Shown here one piece after another: positions 15,771 to 22,837 of a stretch of DNA of 61,405 nt. The stretch's first letter is position 1, and every line of letters starts with the position of its first letter. The notes below the pieces were generated by a model. That model had not been told where the DNA came from. It made no database searches and saw only the letters and a program-made list of their open reading frames with translations. Both the position numbers and the translations under genes were made by a program. The DNA is from JBEKCB01 sp052139675 (GTDB taxonomy: Bacteria; Planctomycetota; Brocadiia; CAIUPP01): assembly GCA_052139675.1 (NCBI GenBank), contig JBKQWE010000084.1, forward strand, positions 1 to 61,405. The letters run 5' to 3'.

Positions 15771-16699
15771 AGAGCGCCGACGTCTCCGCGATGGTGAGCC
15801 GATTCCGGCCCGCGCTCTGGCCGTTCATCTGGGCGCACGCGCTCGCCGGGTTCGTCGCCGCGCACGGGAAAGAGGCGCTGGGCCTTGACGCGGATTCCTG
15901 GCTGCAGGGGATCGTCGCCGGCGGGCATTGGGCGGTGCTGCTCGGCGGTTCCGCCGCCGCGCTCACGGCGGTCTTTAACGAAGAGTGCGGAGTGCGGAAT
16001 GCGGAGTGCGGAATGCAGGCCGGAGAGCACATAGCGACGAATGCAGAGTCTGATTCTCCTGCTTCAATCCGCACTCCGCACTCCGCACTCCGCACTCCGG
16101 AACTCCCCGCTCCGCACTCCGAACTCCGCACTCCGCGCTCGGTGTTCTGGGTCGCGCTCGCGCTGATGCTGGTCGGGCTCGGAACCTCGCCGGCGCTCGC
16201 CTGGTGGTATTTCGACGTGTACCTGATCGGAGTGATCCTCGTCGCCGCCTATGCCGCTCCGCCGCTCCAGCTCTCGGGCCTCCGCGTCGGCGGCATCGCT
16301 GCGCAGGCGTACGGATTCGGCGCGCTGACGTTCTACAGCGGCTACGCCGCGAGCAACGATCCAGCGTTCCGCGCGGAGTTCTCGCCGCTGTATCTGTGCG
16401 GCTTCATCCTCCTCTTCGTGGCGCTGCGACTGGCGCTGAAACCGCCTTCGGCGAAATGGGCCTTCTTCCTGTACTGGCTGTTTCTCGCGAGCGCGTTCGG
16501 CTGCCTGGGCGCGGCGGAAATCCGGCTGGGGAACCGCTTCGGGACCGCCCTGCTGATCGTGCCGCTGGCGGGCTGGTGCGTAGCGGGCGTGCGGGGCAAC
16601 CGCGACCAGGCCGAAGAGCCGCCGCTGAGCCTCGCGGCCGGCCTGGGCCTCTGCCTGGCCACGGACGCCGCCGTGGCGCTGACGTCGCTGCTGCGGTAA
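15767..16699 (+). CDS. UbiA-family prenyltransferase-like membrane protein interrupted in motif 1 by a palindromic repeat
   Basis: 310 residues, hydrophobic, multi-pass. RPALWPFIWAHALAGF at the start and AAYAAPPLQLSGLRVGGIAA with GFGALTFYSGYAA in the middle match the MenA/UbiA fold, where intramembrane prenyltransferases attach isoprenoid chains to quinone, heme or lipid precursors. The first catalytic motif normally reads N-D/E-x-x-D-x-x-x-D. Here N71-E72 is followed at once by ~52 residues (~73-124) encoded by an AGTGCGGA-family repeat, then the next membrane helix. Expression overlaps tsaB (4 bp). The second Asp-rich motif is not obvious, so activity is doubtful. It may be a decaying or neofunctionalised gene. 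Confidence 0.65.
   Translation: MKSADVSAMVSRFRPALWPFIWAHALAGFVAAHGKEALGLDADSWLQGIVAGGHWAVLLGGSAAALTAVFNEECGVRNAECGMQAGEHIATNAESDSPASIRTPHSALRTPELPAPHSELRTPRSVFWVALALMLVGLGTSPALAWWYFDVYLIGVILVAAYAAPPLQLSGLRVGGIAAQAYGFGALTFYSGYAASNDPAFRAEFSPLYLCGFILLFVALRLALKPPSAKWAFFLYWLFLASAFGCLGAAEIRLGNRFGTALLIVPLAGWCVAGVRGNRDQAEEPPLSLAAGLGLCLATDAAVALTSLLR
15983..16137. repeat. AGTGCGGA-family inverted repeat inside the UbiA-like gene (copy 1)
   Basis: The left arm (15983-16018) is several units of AGTGCGGA/ATGCGG; the right arm (16067-16137) is many units of the complement TCCGCACTCCGCAC, with ~48 bp between. The whole is an exact in-frame insertion that keeps the reading frame open. A second copy of the family lies at 17946-18073. 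Confidence 0.85.
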
Positions 16700-16704
16700 C
16701 GGAA

Positions 16705-16733
16705 TGACGATAGACCATTGCCGATAGACCACC
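16705..16733. repeat. GACGATAGACC-family repeat, left copy
   Basis: TGACGATAGACCATTGCC and the following GATAGACCACC lie directly before the nucleotidyltransferase-like gene. An inverted, longer copy follows the same gene at 17393-17423. Confidence 0.65.
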
Positions 16734-16736
16734 GAA

Positions 16737-17348
16737 ATGCCAGAGAAAAATCCTCCGGAAGTAGCAAGGCTTTTGAAGTTGGATGAAGGGCTCCGAGAAG
16801 AAGCTGACCGAATGTTGAGCGGTTCGGGACTCGGAGCGATCCTTCGGCGCGAAGGGTTTGAGTCCGTCGGATCCTACGTGATGCGGACCATGACTTGGCG
16901 CGATATGGACTTTGAGCGTGTCGAGGAGGCGCCGGACTGGAGCCGGCATTGGAAGCTCGGCGCGATGCTTGCAGAGTCTGATTGGGTTTGGAAGTTCAGT
17001 TGCACCCACGCTTACCGGCAGCCGGCCAGCGCCGATGAGGGGCTTTATTGGGGACTGAGAGTCTCCGATCCCGCTGGCGGTCAAATCTGGAAAGTGGACC
17101 TCTGGACGGCGCGGGCAGAAGAGTTTGCGCGAGGCTGTCCCAACCGCTCCCGATGGGCAGGTCTGTTGACCGACGAGGCCCGTTTTCGCATTCTGGCCAT
17201 CAAGGAAGCGGTATGCAATCTGCCGGAGTACCGCCGCGAAATGCTCTCAGTCCATATTTATGAGGCGGTGCTCGACAACGGCGTTCGCGGGGTGGAGGAA
17301 TTCAAGCGCTGGTGGCGGGCGCGAACTCGACATCTGAGCAAATCCTAA
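16737..17348 (+). CDS. Nucleotidyltransferase-fold-like protein (cassette-like gene)
   Basis: 203 residues. VGSYVMRTMTWRDMDFERV (~42-60) fits the nucleotidyltransferase signature G-S-x9-D-x-D, where the two Asp bind metal. The preceding helix (LREEADRMLSGSGLGAILRR) and the following WKLGAMLAESDWVWKFSCTH are consistent with a minimal NTase of the kind often annotated hypothetical. No toxin or antitoxin partner is adjacent. The gene is flanked by inverted copies of one repeat family. Codon use looks less GC-biased than neighbours (many T- and A-ending codons), which suggests recent acquisition. Function unproven. Confidence 0.6.
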   Translation: MPEKNPPEVARLLKLDEGLREEADRMLSGSGLGAILRREGFESVGSYVMRTMTWRDMDFERVEEAPDWSRHWKLGAMLAESDWVWKFSCTHAYRQPASADEGLYWGLRVSDPAGGQIWKVDLWTARAEEFARGCPNRSRWAGLLTDEARFRILAIKEAVCNLPEYRREMLSVHIYEAVLDNGVRGVEEFKRWWRARTRHLSKS

Positions 17349-17392
17349 GCGGGACGGCAACGGCACCGACATACGATAAGCCTGCGCGCCAG

Positions 17393-17423
17393 CCTATCGT
17401 CTATTGTCCATCGTCCATCGTCG
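17393..17423. repeat. GACGATAGACC-family repeat, right (inverted) copy
   Basis: CCTATCGTCTATTGTCC followed by ATCGTCCATCGTC is the reverse complement of the family seen at 16705-16733 with one extra unit. Together they bracket the nucleotidyltransferase-like gene. Confidence 0.65.
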
Positions 17424-17436
17424 CGTTAGTCGGCTC

Positions 17437-17931
17437 TCAGCTGGCCGTGCCGAGCGCCGCCATTGTGATGTATCGAAGGACCCAGTACCCGATCCCCGCG
17501 TAGACCGCCGCAGCCACGTCGTCGAGCACGATTCCCCAGCCGGCGGGCAGCCGCTCGATGCGGCGGATCGGGAACGGCTTCGCCACGTCGAAGGCGCGGA
17601 ACAGAAAGAACGCCGCCGCGATGGACGGCAGCGTGTGCGCGGAGAGGTCGCCGGGCGGGACGAAGAGCAGCGTCAGCCACTGGCCCACGACTTCGTCCAG
17701 CACGAACTGGCGCGGGTCGGCGGCCTTGAAATAGTCCTCGGCCCATCGTCCGAGGCCGATCCCGACCGCGGCGGCGACCAGGAGCAGCGCCGACACGATC
17801 CATTGCGTCGCCGGGCCGAACTCGAGCCAGAGCAGATAGAAGATGATCGCTGCGGCCAGCGAGCCGAACGTTCCGGGCATCGCCGGCAAAAGCCCCGCGC
17901 CGCCGAAGGTGACGATCCAGCGTCTGTACAT
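17437..17931 (-). CDS. pgpA: Phosphatidylglycerophosphatase A
   Basis: 164 residues, typical for PgpA. Conserved FGGAGLLPAMPGTFGS at the N-terminus, FVLDEVVGQWLTLL (D-E-x-x-G) in the middle, and RAFDVAKPFPIRRIERLPAG with GIVLDDVAAAVYAG carry the acidic residues of the family. Four hydrophobic segments place it in the cytoplasmic membrane. It dephosphorylates phosphatidylglycerophosphate to phosphatidylglycerol. GAGGT lies upstream of the ATG, right beside the end of the AGTGCGGA repeat copy 2. Confidence 0.93.
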   Translation of the reverse strand: MYRRWIVTFGGAGLLPAMPGTFGSLAAAIIFYLLWLEFGPATQWIVSALLLVAAAVGIGLGRWAEDYFKAADPRQFVLDEVVGQWLTLLFVPPGDLSAHTLPSIAAAFFLFRAFDVAKPFPIRRIERLPAGWGIVLDDVAAAVYAGIGYWVLRYITMAALGTAS

Positions 17932-17945
17932 GCCGATACCTCACT

Positions 17946-18073
17946 AGAGTGCGGAGTGCGGAGTGTAGAGTGCGGAGCTGAACGAGGAGCCGGCTTCGCC
18001 GGCACTATGGCGCGCGGAGCGCGCTCAATGCGGGCGAAGCCCGACCCACTTTCAATTCCGCACTCCGCACTGA
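17946..18073. repeat. AGTGCGGA-family inverted repeat (copy 2)
   Basis: The left arm (17946-17980) has AGTGCGGAGTGCGGAGTGTAG and further units, the right arm (18053-18073) has ATTCCGCACTCCGCACTGAG, and ~70 bp of GC-rich hairpin-forming sequence lies between (GAGCCGGCTTCGCCGGC, CGGGCGAAGCCCG). It is intergenic between pgpA and the ubiB-like gene. It is the same family as 15983-16137. Confidence 0.85.
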
Positions 18074-18075
18074 GT

Positions 18076-19797
18076 TTAGAGTTTTCCGCTTCGCCAGATC
18101 GCCACCGCCAGCAGCATGCCGAGAACCCCGGCGAAGAGGAACCCGCCCAGGCCGAGCATGGAGGTCTCCGGCATGTGCGCGGCGAAGAACATGCCGCCGA
18201 GCCACCGCGGCAGGCTGCTCATGAACGGGTGGATTTTGGCGTGGAGCAGGATGCTCGATCCGACCACGATGCCGGTGACCACCACGCTGAACGCCAGCCG
18301 GTTCGTCGCGCGGTCCAGCTCGCGGATCATCCCGTCGAACTCGCGCAGGTGGAGCGTCACCTGCAGGCTGCCGTCGAGCAGCTTGCGCGAGAGCGTGCGC
18401 AGGTCCTTCGGCAGCCGGCGCAGCCCGTGGCCGATGAACCAGGCCTCGCGCAGGATGTTCCCCGTGACGCGCCCCGGCGAGAGCTTGTCCGCCGCGAGCG
18501 AGAGCGCGAACGACTTCGCCACCGGCGAGAGGGCGAACTCCGGGTCAATCTCGCGCGCCATCATCGCCATCGTCACGAACGATTTGCCCAGCAGCACGAA
18601 GTCGCGCGGCAGCAGGATGTGATGGTCGCGCGCGAGCCGCAGCACGTCGTTCATGCAGTGCCGCACGTCCAGGCGGCTGGTCGGAATTCCGTAGTACCGG
18701 TCCAGCACCTCCTGCAGGTCGCGTTTCAAATGATCCACGTCGGTGTCCGGCGAGACGGCGCCGATTTCCATGTACACGTCGGCGATGACGTCCACGTCCT
18801 TTTTCGTCAGCGCGATGAAGCTCGTCGCCAGTTGGGCGCGCAGTTCCTCGCTGAGGCGGCCGACCATCCCGAAATCCAGCAGCCCGATCCGCCCGTCCGG
18901 CGTGATCAGGATGTTGCCGGAATGCGGGTCCGCGTGGAACAGGCCGGCCTTGAAGAACTGGTACAGGAAGATCTCGACCAGGTCGCGCGCCAGCCGCTTG
19001 CGGTCAAAGTCCAGCGCGGCCAGCTCGGCCTTTTTCGTCAGGCTCACGCCGGCGATCCGTTCGAGCGTCAGCACGTCGGAGGTCGTCAGCTCCCAATACA
19101 CCGCCGGCACGCAGACGCGCTCGTCGCCGGCCAGCTCCTCCTTCATCTTGGAGGTGTAACTCGCCTCCGTGACGAAGTCCACCTCGCGCATGAGCGACCG
19201 GCGGAATTCGTCCACCACCATCGGCAGGCGCAGCGCCTTGAGCTCCTCGAGGCGGTCGGCGAGCGGCGCGGCGAACTCGAGCAGGTCCAGGTCGGCCGTC
19301 AGCGCTTTCTCGACGCCGGGCCGCTTGACCTTGACGGCGACGGGCGTGCCGTCGCGCAGCGTCGCATAGTAAACCTGCGCGATGGAGCCGGAGGCCACCG
19401 GCGCCGCGCCGAATTCGCTGAAGACCTCGGCGATGGGCCGATGCAATTGGTCCTCGACGATCTTGCGCGCGACGGCGGTATCGAACGGCGGGACGTCCTC
19501 GGTGAGCATGCGCAGCTCGACGAGGTACCTTTCCGGCAGCAGGTCGCCGCGGGTGGAGAGCGTCTGACCGAACTTGATGAAGGTCGGCCCGAGTTCCTGA
19601 AGGGCGATACGGACGCGCCGCGGCGCGGACAGCTCGTCGCCCGGCTGGCGGCGCGAGTAGCGCAGCGGGAGGAGGTGGTTGAAGCCGGTCCGCTGGACGA
19701 AGTGCCCGAAGCCGTGCCGCGCCAGCACGTGCAGGATGGGCACCAGGCGGCGCACCTGCTTTCGCGTGCGGGCGAGTTGTCTCAGGCTGAAAGGCAT
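18076..19797 (-). CDS. ABC1/AarF (UbiB) family atypical kinase
   Basis: 573 residues. Motifs of the UbiB family are in order: the N-terminal KxGQ-type segment FIKFGQTLSTRGDLLPERY, the Ala-rich nucleotide loop (GAAPVASGSIAQVYYA), VAVKVKRPGVEKAL, EVDFVTEASYTSKMKEEL, and the catalytic stretch FKAGLFHADPHSGNI with LLDFGMVGRL. Two C-terminal hydrophobic helices (~515-565) anchor it in the membrane. Family members are ATPases needed for quinone synthesis or lipid homeostasis. Apart from the disrupted UbiA-like gene at 15.8 kb, no quinone genes are near. AAGGGG is upstream of the start. It may be followed by pgpA in one transcript. Confidence 0.92.
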   Translation of the reverse strand: MPFSLRQLARTRKQVRRLVPILHVLARHGFGHFVQRTGFNHLLPLRYSRRQPGDELSAPRRVRIALQELGPTFIKFGQTLSTRGDLLPERYLVELRMLTEDVPPFDTAVARKIVEDQLHRPIAEVFSEFGAAPVASGSIAQVYYATLRDGTPVAVKVKRPGVEKALTADLDLLEFAAPLADRLEELKALRLPMVVDEFRRSLMREVDFVTEASYTSKMKEELAGDERVCVPAVYWELTTSDVLTLERIAGVSLTKKAELAALDFDRKRLARDLVEIFLYQFFKAGLFHADPHSGNILITPDGRIGLLDFGMVGRLSEELRAQLATSFIALTKKDVDVIADVYMEIGAVSPDTDVDHLKRDLQEVLDRYYGIPTSRLDVRHCMNDVLRLARDHHILLPRDFVLLGKSFVTMAMMAREIDPEFALSPVAKSFALSLAADKLSPGRVTGNILREAWFIGHGLRRLPKDLRTLSRKLLDGSLQVTLHLREFDGMIRELDRATNRLAFSVVVTGIVVGSSILLHAKIHPFMSSLPRWLGGMFFAAHMPETSMLGLGGFLFAGVLGMLLAVAIWRSGKL

Positions 19798-19863
19798 GCC
19801 GGCCCCTTAACGGAACGGCCGCCGATGGCGTCGGCGCGATGTTACTGCCGCACGCTCCACAAG

Positions 19864-20811
19864 TCAACCGCCCGGCTTCGCCAGTTTCTCCAGCACCGCG
19901 CAGTTCGACCGGACGCTTTCGGCGGAACGGCGCAGCGCCGCGCTCTCCGCCTCGGTCAGTTTCAACTCGATGACCGCCTCGATGCCGGCGCGGCCCAGCC
20001 GGGCGGGCACGCCGACGAAGACGCCGGAAAGCCCGTACTCGCCCTCCAGCAGCGCGCAGACGGGCATCACGCGCTTCTCGTCGCGCAGCACCGCGGCGAC
20101 CATCGCCGCCGCGGCGGCCGACGGCGCGTAGAAGGCGCTGCCGGTCTTGAGCAGGGCCACGATCTCCGCGCCGCCGTCGCGCGTGCGCTGGACGATCTCC
20201 TCGAGCCGCTTCGCCGGGATCAGCTCCGTCACCGGCACGCCCGCGACGGTGGTGAAGCGCGGCAGCGGCACCATCTGGTCGCCGTGTCCGCCGAGGACCA
20301 TCGCGCGGATGTCCTTGACCGAGACGCCGAGTTCCATTCCGATGAACGCGCTGAACCGCGCGGAGTCGAGCACGCCGGCCATGCCCATGACGCGGCGCTT
20401 CGGGAAGCGCGTCCTGCGGTGCATCAGCCAGGTCATCACGTCGAGCGGATTGCTGACGACGATCACCGTCGCCTGCGGCGCTTCCTCGGCAACCTGGTCC
20501 GCAATGCCGCCGACGATGGCGGCGTTTTTCTGGAGCAGGTCTTCGCGGCTCATGCCCGGCTTGCGGGCCAGGCCGGCGGTGACGACCACCACCTCGCTTC
20601 CGCGCATCGCGGCGAAGTCGTTCGACCCGATGAACCTAGCGTCGGCGCCGAGGATCGGCGCAGCTTCGGCCAGGTCGAGCGATTTGCCCTGCGGAAGTCC
20701 TTCCACGATGTCAATCAGCGCCACGTCGGCCAGCCCCGCTTCTCCGATCCGCTGCGCCGTCGTTGCGCCGACTTGCCCCGCGCCGACAACCGTCACCAGC
20801 GGTCGAGACAT
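19864..20811 (-). CDS. mdh: Malate dehydrogenase (NAD-dependent, LDH-like type)
   Basis: 315 residues. Rossmann motif VTVVGAGQVGATTA, the substrate-discriminating loop LARKPGMSREDLL (R-x-x-M points to malate rather than lactate), VSNPLDVMTWLM, the D...R pair LDSARFSAFI and catalytic His in VLGGHGDQMVP. It oxidises malate to oxaloacetate in the TCA cycle. Start ATG 20811 is chosen because AAGGGG is just upstream; a further in-frame ATG lies 15 codons upstream without a Shine-Dalgarno site. Confidence 0.95.
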   Translation of the reverse strand: MSRPLVTVVGAGQVGATTAQRIGEAGLADVALIDIVEGLPQGKSLDLAEAAPILGADARFIGSNDFAAMRGSEVVVVTAGLARKPGMSREDLLQKNAAIVGGIADQVAEEAPQATVIVVSNPLDVMTWLMHRRTRFPKRRVMGMAGVLDSARFSAFIGMELGVSVKDIRAMVLGGHGDQMVPLPRFTTVAGVPVTELIPAKRLEEIVQRTRDGGAEIVALLKTGSAFYAPSAAAAAMVAAVLRDEKRVMPVCALLEGEYGLSGVFVGVPARLGRAGIEAVIELKLTEAESAALRRSAESVRSNCAVLEKLAKPGG

Positions 20812-20859
20812 AGTGCGCCCCTTTGCTTGAAGATCATTGTTCATTCGGGAATCCAACCC

Positions 20860-20928
20860 GCAGAGGACGCCGGCGAAAACGAAAATCCCTCACCGGCGCT
20901 TTTCGAGGACTTCCTCCGCGTCCTCTGC
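20860..20928. repeat. GCAGAGGACGC inverted repeat
   Basis: The arms GCAGAGGACGC (20860-20870) and GCGTCCTCTGC (20918-20928) are perfect complements, with inner complements GGCGAAAA / TTTTCG nearby. It lies upstream of mdh and after the NifU-like stop on the minus strand; it resembles dispersed short palindromic repeats more than a terminator. Confidence 0.6.
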
Positions 20929-20954
20929 ATTCTCCGCGGCGACGAACCGCTGCC

Positions 20955-21185
20955 CTACACCGCTTCGACGGAGGCGACTTCAGGAATGGCTTCCTTGAGG
21001 ATGCGCTCGACTCCCATCTGGAGCGTCATGCGCGCGCCCGGACAGCCGCAGCATGCGCCGCGCAGCCGCACCTTCACCAGCCCTTCCTTCGTCACGTCCA
21101 CCAACTCGATGCCGCCGCCGTCCATCGCCAAACGCGGGTCAATCTGTTCCGAAAGGACTTTTTCGACTTCTTCGCGTGTCACCAT
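20955..21185 (-). CDS. NifU-like iron-sulfur scaffold (NifU C-terminal domain)
   Basis: 76 residues, one NifU C-terminal (Nfu) domain. The C-x-x-C cluster motif GACCGCPGA (C45 and C48) and the ending MGVERILKEAIPEV are diagnostic. The DPRLAMDGGGIELV stretch is also conserved. It assembles or carries a [4Fe-4S] cluster for delivery to apoproteins. Stand-alone Nfu of this size is usual in anaerobes and Gram-positive bacteria. Gene stop and mdh start are separated by ~140 bp holding a repeat. Confidence 0.92.
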   Translation of the reverse strand: MVTREEVEKVLSEQIDPRLAMDGGGIELVDVTKEGLVKVRLRGACCGCPGARMTLQMGVERILKEAIPEVASVEAV

Positions 21186-21314
21186 GGGATGGCTCCTTTT
21201 CTAATATTCCCATATCTATTGTAACAAGGCCACGCGGCGGCGGCAAGAACCCAGTTGCTTTCTTCCGCGCCCGGGTAGTAGACTGTTTTTTGAGGCAGGA
21301 GACCGGCCGCGGCC

Positions 21315-22517
21315 TTGGATCGGGGGTGCAGAACGAAGCCTTTTGAGATCGTGAAAGACGTTTTCTGGGTCGGCGCGCTCCACCCGGAACTGAAGATTTT
21401 CGACGACCTGATGCCGACGCGCCGCGGCACCACGTATAATTCCTACTTGGTCCGCGGCGACCGGATCGCCGTCATAGACGCGGTCAAGGGCCTGTTCGCG
21501 GACGAGTTCCTCAAGAACCTCTCGTCGCTCGTGGACCTGAAGCGCATTGACGTGATCGTCCTCAACCATACCGAGCCGGACCACTCCGGCGCGCTCGAAG
21601 CGCTTCTCGCCGCCGCGCCCCAGGCGCAAGTGTACGCCTCGAAGGCCGCACGGCTCTACCTCGCCGACCTGCTCAACCGCCCGTTCGAGTGCTTCGCCGC
21701 CGGCGAGTGTTCCGAGGTGCCGCTCGGGAGGAAAACCCTGCAGTTCATCTCCGCCCCGTTCATCCACTGGCCGGACACCATCTTCACGTACCTGCCCGAG
21801 GACGGCATCCTCTTCCCGTGCGACGGCTTCGCCACGCACGTCTGCGACGAGCGCATGTACAACGACCTGGCCGCCGACTTCGAGGAGGACTTCCGGCTCT
21901 ACTACGACAGCCTCATGCGGCCCTACCGCGACAAGGTGCTGGCCGCGCTTGAGGCGATCAAGCCGCTCGACATCCGCATGATCTGCCCGAGCCACGGACC
22001 GATCCTGCGCCGCGACCCGAAGCATTACATCGAGAGATACCGCGAGTGGGCCACGCTCAAGCCGCGGGCGAAGCCGTGCGTCGCCATTCTCTACCTGAGC
22101 GCGCACGAGAACACCGCGCGCATGGCGGCGGCCATCGCCGAAGGACTCCGCAGCGCCGGCGCCGACGCCGATCTGCTGCGCCTGACCGAGACGGACGACG
22201 CGCGAGTCCGCGATGCGTTCGAGTCCGCCGACGGGTTGATCTTCGGATCGCCGACCATCGTGCGCGACCTGCCGCCGGCCATGTGGCGCGCCCTGTCGCT
22301 GCTCTCGACGGTCAAGCTCCGCGCGAAAAAAGCCGCCGCCTTCGGCTCCTACGGCTGGAGCGGCGAAGGCGTCGCCTTCATCGAGCAGCGGCTCAAGGAC
22401 ATGCGCGTCCCGCTGGTCGAGTCCGGCCTGAAAACCAAGTTCACCCCGGCCGCCGAGGACCTCGAAGCATGCCGCGTCTTCGGCACCCGCTTCGCCGCCG
22501 CCGTCGCCGGCGGGTGA
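21315..22517 (+). CDS. FprA-family A-type flavoprotein (flavo-diiron)
   Basis: 400 residues. The N-terminal metallo-beta-lactamase-like domain holds the di-iron site: H85, E87, D89, H90 in NHTEPDHSGA, then PFIHWPDTIF, LFPCDGFATHVCD and CPSHGPI. The C-terminal flavodoxin domain (~250-395) has ILYLSAHENTARMA and FGSYGWSGEGVAF. These enzymes reduce O2 to water or NO to N2O and protect anaerobes. The start is uncertain: TTG 21315 is used because it gives the complete N-terminal strand, with AGGAGA ~12 nt upstream; GTG 21351 is an alternative. Divergent to the NifU-like gene. Confidence 0.92.
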   Translation: MDRGCRTKPFEIVKDVFWVGALHPELKIFDDLMPTRRGTTYNSYLVRGDRIAVIDAVKGLFADEFLKNLSSLVDLKRIDVIVLNHTEPDHSGALEALLAAAPQAQVYASKAARLYLADLLNRPFECFAAGECSEVPLGRKTLQFISAPFIHWPDTIFTYLPEDGILFPCDGFATHVCDERMYNDLAADFEEDFRLYYDSLMRPYRDKVLAALEAIKPLDIRMICPSHGPILRRDPKHYIERYREWATLKPRAKPCVAILYLSAHENTARMAAAIAEGLRSAGADADLLRLTETDDARVRDAFESADGLIFGSPTIVRDLPPAMWRALSLLSTVKLRAKKAAAFGSYGWSGEGVAFIEQRLKDMRVPLVESGLKTKFTPAAEDLEACRVFGTRFAAAVAGG

Positions 22518-22543
22518 ACAGACGGAAACGAGACGATACGCCT

Positions 22544-22774
22544 ATGAAAACGAGGCCTAACGCGCAGAACAGGGAGGATCTCAGGCCGGAGTATGACTTT
22601 GCTCGAATGAAAGGTGGAGTAAGAGGCAAGTACGCGAAAGCCTACCGCAAAGGGACCAACCTGGTTTTGCTGGCGCCGGACGTGGCCAGGCAGTTTCCCG
22701 ACGACCGGTCTGTTAACGATGCGCTCCGAGCTCTGATTAGCGTTTCGAGGCGAGCCGTGGCGCACGCGCGCTGA
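22544..22774 (+). CDS. Small conserved protein of antitoxin-like type
   Basis: 76 residues. The pattern EDLRPEYDFARMKGGVRGKY, YRKGTNLVLLAPDVARQFPD and VNDALRALI recurs in small proteins often adjacent to RelE- or PIN-type toxins or found alone; I recognise the pattern but not a named function. No toxin gene follows; the next gene is a lipoprotein. Starts at ATG 22544 with only a weak upstream purine run. Confidence 0.6.
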   Translation: MKTRPNAQNREDLRPEYDFARMKGGVRGKYAKAYRKGTNLVLLAPDVARQFPDDRSVNDALRALISVSRRAVAHAR

Positions 22775-22837
22775 GCGCCTTGGAGCCGGTGTACTCGCTT
22801 CCGACTCGTACGGCCACACGCCGGGCAGAGTTGAATC

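Noticed and set aside
17404..21204. Plus-strand open frame of ~1270 codons across pgpA, ubiB-like and mdh genes
   Set aside because: It is antisense to several well-recognised genes, and its translation is low-complexity Arg/His/Gln-rich.
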